Made by a program: the position numbers and the translations under genes. The notes under the pieces were generated by a model, which was given only the letters and a program-made list of their open reading frames with translations, searched no databases and was not told the origin of the DNA. Shown piece after piece: positions 33,846-42,103 of a stretch of DNA of 64,000 bases (position 1 is the first letter of the stretch; each line of letters opens with the position of its first letter). Origin of the DNA: Chitinophagaceae bacterium UBA1930 (GTDB taxonomy: Bacteria > Bacteroidota > Bacteroidia > Chitinophagales > Chitinophagaceae); assembly GCA_002337145.1 (NCBI GenBank), contig DDFK01000002.1:1088490-1152489 (forward strand), written 5' to 3'.

Positions 33846-33900
33846 CCCTGTCAGCGGATACTATAAGAATGTACGGAACGTACCATCCGTTGCCTGGGTT

Positions 33901-34074
33901 TTATTGAACCAGCATTTTACTGTCCAGTATCAGTGAGCTTTTAAAAGATTGGCCCGCAATGCCTGTAGCTGGCCGGTTGTTTGCTGTATTGCAATGCTGT
34001 TTGGTTGCATGTTTGGCACTGTTGCTGCCGCCAAACACATACATCAATAAAGCAGTTGCTATCAGAATTTTCAT
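33901..34074 (-). CDS. Possible small secreted peptide
   Basis: The frame encodes 57 residues with a plausible signal peptide (MKILIATALLMYVFGGSNSA) followed by a polar, His/Asn-rich remainder. The ATG at 34074 is preferred to an upstream start. There is no homology by eye and no promoter motif, so the coding call is weak. It is reported because it is the only candidate in the 620-nt gap upstream of valS. Confidence 0.3.
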   Translation of the reverse strand: MKILIATALLMYVFGGSNSAKHATKQHCNTANNRPATGIAGQSFKSSLILDSKMLVQ

Positions 34075-34121
34075 GCAATAATATTTTGCCACGCAAATGT
34101 GGTTTGTAAAGTCTTTAAAAC

Positions 34122-34145
34122 AGGTTAATCATTGTTAATTAACCT
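34122..34145. promoter_or_regulatory. Inverted repeat AGGTTAAT/ATTAACCT
   Basis: An 8-bp perfect inverted repeat with an 8-nt spacer lies 155 nt upstream of the exonuclease/GIY-YIG gene and 48 nt upstream of the possible small peptide gene on the other strand. It could be an operator or a weak terminator. No T-tract follows. Confidence 0.3.
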
Positions 34146-34299
34146 ATACGTTTCCTTAAATAAAAAGTTACAGTTGGGCGGCCATAATGTTGAGTGTGAA
34201 TAACCCCTTGCCCTAACTTCGCCTTTTAATTGTTTTTCCACAAACAGGCGTTGCATGGATGGCTTGGGTTAATTTCAGCTATCCGAATCCCCTTAGAGT

Positions 34300-35664
34300 A
34301 TGTTCGCAATAGTTGACATAGAAACCACTGGTGGTTATGCTTCTGCAAATGGCATAACAGAAATTGCCATTGTACTGCATAATGGCAACGAGATAGAGGG
34401 CAAATATGCCACACTGATCAATCCAAACATGCCCATACCACGTTATGTGCAGGGGCTTACAGGTATTACGGACGAAATGGTGGCCGTCGCCCCACAGTTT
34501 GCGTCCCTAGCGGAAAACATCTTCAACTTATTAAAGGACCGTGTTTTTGTTGCACACAATGTAAACTTCGATTACTCTTTTGTGAAGCACCATTTGGGTG
34601 TTCATGGGTTTGAACTGGACACACCAAAGCTTTGTACCATACGCAGTGCAAGAAAAATTTTTCCGGGCTACCGTAAATACGGACTTGGAAGTATTTGCCG
34701 TGAACTGAATATTGAAATAAACGACCGGCATAGGGCCATGGGCGATGCCTTTGCCACAACAAAATTGTTGGAACTGCTCATTGCCAACGATAAGATTGGC
34801 GACATTCGGAAGATGATGAAGGGCAGGACCAGCGAGCAGTACCTGCCGCCCAATATTTCCAGCGAAGTGCTGGCCAGCCTACCCATGCAACCCGGTGTAT
34901 ATTATTTTCACGATGCAAAAGGCAAAGTGGTATATGTGGGCAAGGCCAAAGAAATAAAGCAACGTGTTACCAGCCATTTTTCCAACAACAAAAGCACCAA
35001 ACAGAAACAGGATTTTTTAAGGAACGTGCATGGCATTACTTATAAGGTTTGCGGTACGGAACTGATGGCATCTATTTTGGAAAGCATTGAAATAAGAAGG
35101 TTATGGCCGGCATTCAATTACAGCCAGAAAAGGTTTGAACAGGTGTATGCCCTGTATGCCTATGAAGATGCCCGTGGTTACTGGCGTTTGATTGTGGAGA
35201 AAAAGAAAAAACACCTGCACGCCATACATAGTTTTGGTTCTTTGTTAGAAGGCAGGCAGATGCTGAAAAGCATGATTGACAAGTTTACACTTTGTGCCAA
35301 GCTCTGCTTTATTGATGTGAGCCAGGGACAGACACTGGTAGAATTGAGGGGCGAGCTGCCTGCGGAATACAACAAAAGGGTAAATGCTGCCATTAAATAC
35401 CTGGAAGAGCAACTGCCCAGTTTCGTGATACGTGAAGACGATGAAGATGCCACCGAACAAAGCTGCATACTGGTAGAAAAAGGAAGGTTTGCAGGCATGG
35501 GCAAAGTGCCCAAGGAAGCAGATTTTACGTCAACAGAATCGGTAAAGCCTTTTATGGAACTGTATCCTGAAAACACTTTCATCCGCAACCTGGTTTTCCA
35601 GTATGCCACCAAATATCCCGAAAGGAAATCGGAGTTCCTGATGGCAGATATATTGGAACATTGA
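34300..35664 (+). CDS. DnaQ-like exonuclease fused to a GIY-YIG endonuclease domain
   Basis: This 454-residue protein has an N-terminal DEDDh 3'-5' exonuclease domain (about 1-170) with FAIVDIETTGG (first Asp-Glu), FVAHNVNFDYSF and HRAMGDAFATTKLL (His and last Asp). A GIY-YIG domain follows (about 195-280; QPGVYYFHDAKGKVVYVGKAKEIKQRV, catalytic Arg, and ESIEIRRLWPAFN with the metal-binding Glu), resembling the N-terminus of UvrC/Cho. The C-terminal part (about 300-450) is unassigned. The architecture fits DNA repair: incision 3' to a lesion followed by trimming. It is a stand-alone gene. Confidence 0.88.
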   Translation: MFAIVDIETTGGYASANGITEIAIVLHNGNEIEGKYATLINPNMPIPRYVQGLTGITDEMVAVAPQFASLAENIFNLLKDRVFVAHNVNFDYSFVKHHLGVHGFELDTPKLCTIRSARKIFPGYRKYGLGSICRELNIEINDRHRAMGDAFATTKLLELLIANDKIGDIRKMMKGRTSEQYLPPNISSEVLASLPMQPGVYYFHDAKGKVVYVGKAKEIKQRVTSHFSNNKSTKQKQDFLRNVHGITYKVCGTELMASILESIEIRRLWPAFNYSQKRFEQVYALYAYEDARGYWRLIVEKKKKHLHAIHSFGSLLEGRQMLKSMIDKFTLCAKLCFIDVSQGQTLVELRGELPAEYNKRVNAAIKYLEEQLPSFVIREDDEDATEQSCILVEKGRFAGMGKVPKEADFTSTESVKPFMELYPENTFIRNLVFQYATKYPERKSEFLMADILEH

Positions 35665-36077
35665 TGATACAAAAAAAACATTGGCTACAGCTAAATTTAA
35701 ACTTTACCCTTCGCAAAAGATATTTTGCCGATAATTGAAATCCCCACAATTCCTCTTAAAAATTCGCACTTTACACCAGTACTTGCATAAGGCACATCAG
35801 CCGGTTCGGTCTGTATTGGCAGATTGGACAAATGCGAAGCATATTTTTCCAAAGAAGCGGGTGGCGTGCCGTTGGCAAGTACGAAGCCTTGCGGCGTGGC
35901 CCAAAAAATGCAATAAGGGATCTTTCAAACCTTGCAATGCATCCTTCCATAAAGTACAATACCCAACCAATAGCCATGTTAATAAATTAAAACCCCATCT
36001 GCATTCTTTCTTTACATGCACACAGTTATTTTCGCTGCCCTAAAAAGAGTGGGCCACTCTATCCAAATACAAATACC
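35665..36077. other. 412-nt gap with a GC-rich hairpin and no convincing gene
   Basis: The gap before tex has open frames on both strands but none with a recognisable family or start. A GC-rich imperfect hairpin lies at about 35858-35902, built on GGC and CCG segments that pair with CGG and GCC. A -7-like element TATTTTCG (36027-36034) and the palindrome AGAGTGG-G-CCACTCT (36046-36060) lie just before tex. Confidence 0.4.
36046..36060 (+). promoter_or_regulatory. Palindrome in the tex leader
   Basis: AGAGTGGGCCACTCT is a perfect 7+7 palindrome around a central G, 17 nt before the tex ATG at 36078 and 11 nt after a -7-like TATTTTCG. It would form a hairpin in the leader RNA or bind a dimeric regulator. 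Confidence 0.4.
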
Positions 36078-38369
36078 ATGACAGAATTTGCAGCAGGCGT
36101 TTCAGCAAAGCTGAACATAAGATTGACACAAGTAGAAGCAGTTTTGAACCTATTGGCAGAAAGTGCAACCATACCTTTTATAGCACGGTACCGTAAAGAC
36201 CAGACAGGTGGTTTGGATGAAGTACAGATTCAGCACATACAGGACGAAGCAAAAGCCATAAAGGAATTTACCGAGCGTAAAACATTTATAGAAAAAACAA
36301 TTACCGAGCAGGGCAAGATGACCGAAGCCCTGCAGGATAAAATAAACAAGGCTACCACCATTGCCGAGCTGGAAGATATTTACCTGCCTTATAAACCCAA
36401 ACGCAAAACCAAGGCACAAACGGCAAAGGAAAACGGTTTGGAACCATTGAGCCAACTGCTGCTTGAACAGAAAGAACTGGACATAAAAGCCGAAGCGGAA
36501 AAATACATTACCGAAAATGTAAAAGATGCCGATGCTGCCCTGCAAGGTGCAAGGGATATTATTGCCGAAGCCATTAATGAAGATGCAGATATACGTGCCA
36601 AGCTGCGTAAGCTGTTTGAAGACACGGCAACCCTGCAAAGCAAAGTGCTGGAAGACAAAAAAGAAGAAGCGGCCAAATACAAAGACTACTTCGATTTTAG
36701 CGAACCCATACACAAAGTACCATCGCACCGCATACTGGCCGTGCTGCGTGGTTTTCTGGAAGGCTATTTGCGTATAGGCATTGCACCTGTAGAAGAAGAT
36801 GCACTGTACGATATAGAAGAAAAATATGTAACGGGCAACTTGAATGCAAGTGTGGAGCAGGTGAAAAAAGCCGTGAAGGATGCCTATAAACGGTTGCTGC
36901 AACCCAGTTTGGAAACGGAGTTCCGCACCGCACTGAAAACAAAAGGCGATGAAGAAGCCATTAATGTGTTTGCCGAAAATTTACGCCAGTTGTTATTGAG
37001 TTCCCCTTTAGGCAGCAAAAGGATATTGGCCATTGACCCCGGTTACCGTACAGGCTGCAAAGTGGTTTGCCTGGATGAGAAAGGCGAACTGCAGCACAAC
37101 GACCTGATTTATGTGCACGAAGCCAACCGCAAGTACGATGCGGAACACATTATTAAAAACCTGGTAGCAAAATACAATATAGAAGCATTTGCCATTGGCG
37201 ATGGAACGGCGGGCAGGGAAACCGAACAGTTCATTAAACAGATGCAATTGGGCCTGCCCATATTTTTGGTGAATGAAGATGGGGCTTCCATTTACTCAGC
37301 CAGTGAAATTGCAAGGGAAGAATTTGGTGAGTATGATGTTACCGTGCGTGGCTCTGTAAGCATTGGCCGCAGGTTGATGGACCCATTGGCCGAACTGGTA
37401 AAGATTGATCCCAAAAGTATTGGCGTTGGCCAGTATCAGCACGATGTGAACCAGTTTCGCCTAAAAGAAAAACTGGATGCAACAGTGGTAAGCTGCGTAA
37501 ACCAAGTGGGTGTAAACCTGAACACGGCCAGCAAACATTTGTTGAGCTATGTAAGCGGTATAGGCAGCACGCTGGCAGAAAATATTGTAAAATACCGCAA
37601 CGAAATTGGCAGGTTTACCGACCGTAACCAACTGTTGAAAGTGCCACGCTTGGGCGGTAAGGCATACGAGCAATGTGCCGGCTTTTTGCGTGTTAAAAAT
37701 GGCAGCAACCCATTGGATGAAAGTGCCGTGCACCCCGAAGCATACAAGCTGGTGCAACAGATGGCCAACGATTTGAATGCCGATGTAAAAACATTGATTG
37801 GCAACGAGCAGTTGCTGAAAAATGTGGATGCCAAAAAATATGCAACCGAAGAAATAGGCGAGCTAACGATTAAAGATATTTTGAAGGAACTGAACAAACC
37901 CGGCCTCGACCCACGCAGCGAACTGGAACAGTTCGAGTTTGCCAACATCTACAAAATTGAAGAAGTAAAAGAAGGCATGGTGCTGCCGGGCGTGGTTACC
38001 AATATTACCCGTTTTGGTGCGTTTGTGGATATTGGTGTAAAGCAGGATGGGTTGGTGCATGTAAGCGAAATTGCACACCAATATATTACAGACCCCAACG
38101 AAGTACTGAAGCTAAACGATAAAGTGCAGGTAAAAGTGCTGGAGATAGATTTGCCACGCAAGCGTATTGCACTGTCCATTAAGCAAACGCAAGAGGCACC
38201 GCAAAGAAAATCGCAAAACACAAATACCAAATTCCAAACGGGGGGTGTTAAGATGCAGGGAAATAATGGTGGCAACAAATTCCAATCAAATAAAAAGCAG
38301 GAAGAAGATTTAAGCAACCTGAATGTAAACGATGCATTGGCTGCATTGAAAAAGAAATTTGGTAAGTAA
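36078..38369 (+). CDS. tex: Tex-family RNA-binding transcription accessory protein
   Basis: This 763-residue protein has the standard Tex order: N-terminal helical Tex/HhH-like region (about 1-300), a YqgF-like RNase H fold (about 310-450; RILAIDPGYRTGCKVVCLDEKG), helix-hairpin-helix motifs (about 470-620; GVNLNTASKHLLSYVSGIGSTLAENI) and an S1 RNA-binding domain (about 630-705; GMVLPGVVTNITRFGAFVDIGVKQDGLVHVSE). The tail after S1 is Gln/Asn/Gly-rich and disordered. Tex proteins bind nucleic acid and affect transcription and RNA turnover. The catalytic acids of the YqgF fold seem incomplete, as usual in the family. Confidence 0.95.
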   Translation: MTEFAAGVSAKLNIRLTQVEAVLNLLAESATIPFIARYRKDQTGGLDEVQIQHIQDEAKAIKEFTERKTFIEKTITEQGKMTEALQDKINKATTIAELEDIYLPYKPKRKTKAQTAKENGLEPLSQLLLEQKELDIKAEAEKYITENVKDADAALQGARDIIAEAINEDADIRAKLRKLFEDTATLQSKVLEDKKEEAAKYKDYFDFSEPIHKVPSHRILAVLRGFLEGYLRIGIAPVEEDALYDIEEKYVTGNLNASVEQVKKAVKDAYKRLLQPSLETEFRTALKTKGDEEAINVFAENLRQLLLSSPLGSKRILAIDPGYRTGCKVVCLDEKGELQHNDLIYVHEANRKYDAEHIIKNLVAKYNIEAFAIGDGTAGRETEQFIKQMQLGLPIFLVNEDGASIYSASEIAREEFGEYDVTVRGSVSIGRRLMDPLAELVKIDPKSIGVGQYQHDVNQFRLKEKLDATVVSCVNQVGVNLNTASKHLLSYVSGIGSTLAENIVKYRNEIGRFTDRNQLLKVPRLGGKAYEQCAGFLRVKNGSNPLDESAVHPEAYKLVQQMANDLNADVKTLIGNEQLLKNVDAKKYATEEIGELTIKDILKELNKPGLDPRSELEQFEFANIYKIEEVKEGMVLPGVVTNITRFGAFVDIGVKQDGLVHVSEIAHQYITDPNEVLKLNDKVQVKVLEIDLPRKRIALSIKQTQEAPQRKSQNTNTKFQTGGVKMQGNNGGNKFQSNKKQEEDLSNLNVNDALAALKKKFGK

Positions 38370-38386
38370 GCAATTACGGAAACTAC

Positions 38387-39436
38387 CTACTTAAACATCC
38401 AGATACTGTAACTGATGACTGCTTTATTGTTATAATAAACATCGATCCTTTTTGTGTTAACCGACTGCAACTCATAATCCAGTATAATTTTATTGCCAAT
38501 AATGGTATGCTTGGGTGCGTACAGCTTTGCATGTTCATTTGCTGTTATCAGGCTATCAACGCTAGCTGCAGATTTTATTGTGGATGGCAAGTCGGGGTAT
38601 TCGCCAATAACTAAAGATTCTTTTACATCTTCTGTTTCCAATTCAATGTGTATATTTTTTCTTACACAGGTAAGCTGTATGGTGCCATCGGTAGGGCTGT
38701 AGGTTTTTATGTTGCATGTATAAAAATCTGTATGAAAATGTGGCAAGCCATAAAATTGCTGCTTAGTGGGTATGTTGGTAAGCAATGCCCATTTCGTATC
38801 ATCTGGGTAATGGTCGGTAATTAATTTGTTGGGTTCGGGCAAAAAATAAAATTCATTGTATCGCTTCACAAATCCCGAAACCTCATTATCGGTTGCAGTG
38901 CCGCTTGCCCATGTAGCATCCAATAAATACCATTTTTTGTCAATCAATACGGCGTTCCATGCATGGGGCCTGCTTGTTGCCAAACCAATACGGTCTGTGT
39001 ACCATCTTATATTTCCATCAACAATAACCGACTGTATATTGGCATAATCGCAAAGTGTTTTAAACAGCCTTGAATAACCATCGCAAATGGCCTTACGCTC
39101 ATTCAACACTTTTTGCACAACCCTGTCATTGTAATCTTTTTTTACAATGGAATCAACGGTGGATATATAAGGTCTAAACAAGCCTGCGTATGCAGCTTCG
39201 GTATTATGGTAGGCATACACATCGTATGCAATATTGTCCGTTATCCATATAAAAATGGCCCTCACTTTTTCCAGTTCGGTTTTATACGGTGCGGTTAATT
39301 TTTGCGATAGGTCTGCTGCCGTGGCAGCACTAACCTGTTTGGCGTTTTTGTCAACTGCAGCAAAATTGATTGTTTTTGTTTGTGCACAAACAATGGTAGC
39401 AAATAAGCAAATAAAAGCGGTTAAGGATAGTTTCAT
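38387..39436 (-). CDS. Secreted transglutaminase-like protein
   Basis: This 349-residue protein has a signal peptide (about residues 1-19, cleaved before QTK). Its transglutaminase-like core (about 75-200) has the catalytic Cys in KAICDGYSRLFKTLCDYANI, His in HAWNAVLIDKKWYLLD and Asp in LDATWASG, so the Cys-His-Asp triad is complete. The C-terminal region is strand-rich. The ATG at 39436 places the signal at the N-terminus. Such proteins in Bacteroidota may be peptidases or cross-linkers, and the substrate is unknown. It converges on tex with 17 nt between stops. Confidence 0.82.
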   Translation of the reverse strand: MKLSLTAFICLFATIVCAQTKTINFAAVDKNAKQVSAATAADLSQKLTAPYKTELEKVRAIFIWITDNIAYDVYAYHNTEAAYAGLFRPYISTVDSIVKKDYNDRVVQKVLNERKAICDGYSRLFKTLCDYANIQSVIVDGNIRWYTDRIGLATSRPHAWNAVLIDKKWYLLDATWASGTATDNEVSGFVKRYNEFYFLPEPNKLITDHYPDDTKWALLTNIPTKQQFYGLPHFHTDFYTCNIKTYSPTDGTIQLTCVRKNIHIELETEDVKESLVIGEYPDLPSTIKSAASVDSLITANEHAKLYAPKHTIIGNKIILDYELQSVNTKRIDVYYNNKAVISYSIWMFK

Positions 39437-39514
39437 GGGTAGTTGCCAATACAATGTTACAGTCAAAAAAAACAATTGCTGTACAAAAATATTGGTAAAC
39501 AACGGCATTGTGCA

Positions 39515-40075
39515 CTAACCAAACTGCTGCAAAGCCCTTTGCAGTTTGGCATCAATGCCCACATATACGGCCAGTTCCTTTTTTTCTACGGCACGCAGGG
39601 TCCTGTCAATCGGGTACAGTTCAATTTCCGCGGGGCCGGCCAGGCGTACCACGGTAGCTGTGCCCTGCCCGTCGCTTTTTATTTTCCATTCCATGCCATA
39701 GGCATCTACCAGCCACTGCCCAAAGTTGTACGATAAAAATGCAATATGCTGGTTGGGCTCAATGTCCATAAAATTATTAAAGCCCGTACTGCCCCACACG
39801 GTCAGGTACTCGTCCAGGTTTTCCGGATGGTGCACCGGCTCCTTGTCAAATTTCAGCAAAGGGGCAAATGCATCTTTTAAAATTGCCTGGCTGGCCTGTA
39901 TATGTTTATACTCGGCGGGTGTAAGGTCGGTATAAGTGTACTCCGGCTCTGCATCCTTATTAAAAATATAGGCACCGGGTTCGGTGGTTATATAAGAAGT
40001 GGCACCATCGTTTTTTATTGTACTGTCTGCCGGCCTTGCCGGAGTTCTGCCAAATAATCGCTTAAAAAAATTCAT
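39515..40075 (-). CDS. DUF3806-like protein of unknown function
   Basis: This 186-residue, probably cytoplasmic protein begins MNFFKRLFGR, with a basic amphipathic N-terminus. The C-terminal half (FLSYNFGQWLVDAYGMEWKIKSDGQGTATVVRLAGPAEIELYPIDRTLRAVEK) resembles the DUF3806 pattern: an LG-like helix, then G.EW, then a strand with FP/YP and a final Lys/Glu-rich helix. This match is by eye only. It stands 78 nt upstream of the transglutaminase gene on the same strand. Confidence 0.55.
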   Translation of the reverse strand: MNFFKRLFGRTPARPADSTIKNDGATSYITTEPGAYIFNKDAEPEYTYTDLTPAEYKHIQASQAILKDAFAPLLKFDKEPVHHPENLDEYLTVWGSTGFNNFMDIEPNQHIAFLSYNFGQWLVDAYGMEWKIKSDGQGTATVVRLAGPAEIELYPIDRTLRAVEKKELAVYVGIDAKLQRALQQFG

Positions 40076-40210
40076 GTGCAAATTTTTAGATACAATAATG
40101 CGTACTGTTTCTTTAAAAAATAAACGTCACAAAGTATGGTAGGTTTTAATAACAAAAATTCAGTAGAAATACGCAAAAACAACAATTGTCCGAAAAAAGC
40201 ATCCCCGCTA

Positions 40211-40240
40211 TTTGAAATGGAAAAAATGCTTTATACCTTG
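40211..40240 (+). promoter_or_regulatory. Possible promoter of the phospholipase D-like gene
   Basis: TTTG (40211-40214) is followed 19 nt later by TACCTTG (40234-40240), approximating the Bacteroidota -33/-7 pair. The ATG at 40305 would then have a leader of about 60 nt. The gap is otherwise featureless. Confidence 0.35.
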
Positions 40241-40304
40241 TTGCTGTTTGTACACCCCCTCTTCTTGCATCCTTTCAATTTTTTAAACCCTTAAAACGAA
40301 ACGT

Positions 40305-42008
40305 ATGCGTTACAAGAACGAAGACGGCGATTTAAAACTTTACGCCGTGGCAGGTACACAAACAGTACTGCTATCATTCAACATTGCCAAAAGCAAACTG
40401 GACAAAAACTTTTTGGGCTTTAGTGTGCAGCGGGTGCAAAAAAACGGCAAGCCCGTTTTTTTAAACGGCACCAAACATTTTGCATCGCTGGCCAACAACA
40501 CCAACCCCGCCATAAAAAACACATCGCTGGTGCAGTCTTTTTACTGGCAGGATTATACGGCAGACCCCGACCAAACCTATACCTACACCATACAGCCCAT
40601 GTTTGGCACGGCCATAAACCACCTGCCCAAATACGAAAGCAGCATTAAAGTAACCACCGAAAAACTGCAGGATGGTGAGCACTCCGTTTACTTTAATTAT
40701 GGCGTTACCGGCTCGCAGGCCTACGCACACAACAAAGAGTTTGGCAATACACCCATTGGCCAGCTTACGGGCAAGCCGTTGCAGCATGCCCTTGATTTTT
40801 TGGGCAGGGATTTGTGGAGCGAAGGCCTGCTAAAATTTGTGCAGCAGGCAAAAAACAGTAAGTACAGCATTTATGGGGCTTTTTACGAATTTCAGTACCC
40901 CGGTTTTTTGGCAGAACTGAAAGCCGCCAAAACCCGTGGTGCAACGGTGCAGTTAATTGTAAGCGGTAAAGACGATCAGTACAAAGACAAAACCTACGCC
41001 AGCGGCGAAGTGCGGCTTAACAACGAAACAATGATAAAAAAGGCGGGGCTTACCGCCTGCATCAACACGTTGCGAACCAAGCCCAGCCAGCCACACAATA
41101 AATTTATGGTGCTGTGCGAAAACGGTGTGGCCAAACAAGTGTGGACGGGATCTACCAACATAACCCTTGCAGGCATTTTTGGCCAATGCAATACGGGTCA
41201 TTGGATAGTGAACGATGCCGTGGCCAACGAATACCTAACTTATTGGAATGGTCTTGTTGGCGACCCAGCCATGAGCAAGCAGGCAACCGTTTCTGAAAGC
41301 ATACAGGCAGATAGGGACCTTACCAAACTGCCCAACGGCAATTATGTTTTTTTTAGCCCACGTGACCTGCCAAAAACAAAAGGCAAGCCACCCGTGTTAT
41401 TGCAGCATTACGCCAATTTAATAGACAGTGCCAAAGAACTGGTGTGCATGATTTTTCCGTTTAATATGGACGAAGTGTTTAACACCGTATTTAAAAAAGA
41501 CAAAGATTATTTGCGTTTGCTATTGTTTGAATCCGCAGCCGATGCAAAAGCCGTGGCCAGTAACGATACCGATGTAAAAGTAACCGCTGGTGCCGTGTAC
41601 GATGGCAACGAAAAAGACTGGGCCAAAGAAATTACCAGCAAAGCCACCACAGGGGCAGGCATACTGTACGTGCACAACAAATTTTTTATTATAGATCCCC
41701 TAAGCGATAGCCCCATAGTGGTTACGGGCTCGGCAAATTTTAGTGCCAACTCTATACAGAACAACGACGAGAACTCCATTTTAATAAAGGGCAACCAACG
41801 TGTGGCCGATATTTACCTAACCGAGTTTGACAGGTTGTTTGTGCATTTTTGGCCACGCTATTTACGCAAGCTGTACCCCAAAACCGATGCCTTTGCCAAA
41901 CCGTTGGATGAAACCTACACCTGGCACAACGATTATTTTGATGCCACAAAATTTGCCGCAAAAAGAAAGCAACTGTTTGTAAAAATGAAAGGGGCCAAAA
42001 AGGGCTAG
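40305..42008 (+). CDS. Phospholipase D-like phosphodiesterase/nuclease
   Basis: This 567-residue cytoplasmic protein has no signal peptide or TM. Residues about 1-130 form a fibronectin-like strand-rich module (FSVQRV..., QDYTADPDQTYTYTIQP). Two PLD halves follow (about 160-330 and 360-530). The first HKD box is HNKFMVLC followed by GSTNIT, with the final Asp replaced by Cys. The second is complete: HNKFFIID followed by GSANFS. The fold is that of PLD nucleases or phospholipases. It is monocistronic, and there are no toxin or secretion markers nearby. Confidence 0.8.
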   Translation: MRYKNEDGDLKLYAVAGTQTVLLSFNIAKSKLDKNFLGFSVQRVQKNGKPVFLNGTKHFASLANNTNPAIKNTSLVQSFYWQDYTADPDQTYTYTIQPMFGTAINHLPKYESSIKVTTEKLQDGEHSVYFNYGVTGSQAYAHNKEFGNTPIGQLTGKPLQHALDFLGRDLWSEGLLKFVQQAKNSKYSIYGAFYEFQYPGFLAELKAAKTRGATVQLIVSGKDDQYKDKTYASGEVRLNNETMIKKAGLTACINTLRTKPSQPHNKFMVLCENGVAKQVWTGSTNITLAGIFGQCNTGHWIVNDAVANEYLTYWNGLVGDPAMSKQATVSESIQADRDLTKLPNGNYVFFSPRDLPKTKGKPPVLLQHYANLIDSAKELVCMIFPFNMDEVFNTVFKKDKDYLRLLLFESAADAKAVASNDTDVKVTAGAVYDGNEKDWAKEITSKATTGAGILYVHNKFFIIDPLSDSPIVVTGSANFSANSIQNNDENSILIKGNQRVADIYLTEFDRLFVHFWPRYLRKLYPKTDAFAKPLDETYTWHNDYFDATKFAAKRKQLFVKMKGAKKG

Positions 42009-42103
42009 CACAACCATTTTTTACGGCACACAGTTATTTTTTGGCCGCTAGGTATGGCCAGCCTGTATAACCATCCCAATGAATTTTTCATCCATCCCAT
42101 TTT

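Noticed and set aside
35735..36043. 102-residue open frame in the gap before tex
   Set aside because: Low-complexity composition, no start support and no recognisable family. The region also has an equally long frame on the other strand.
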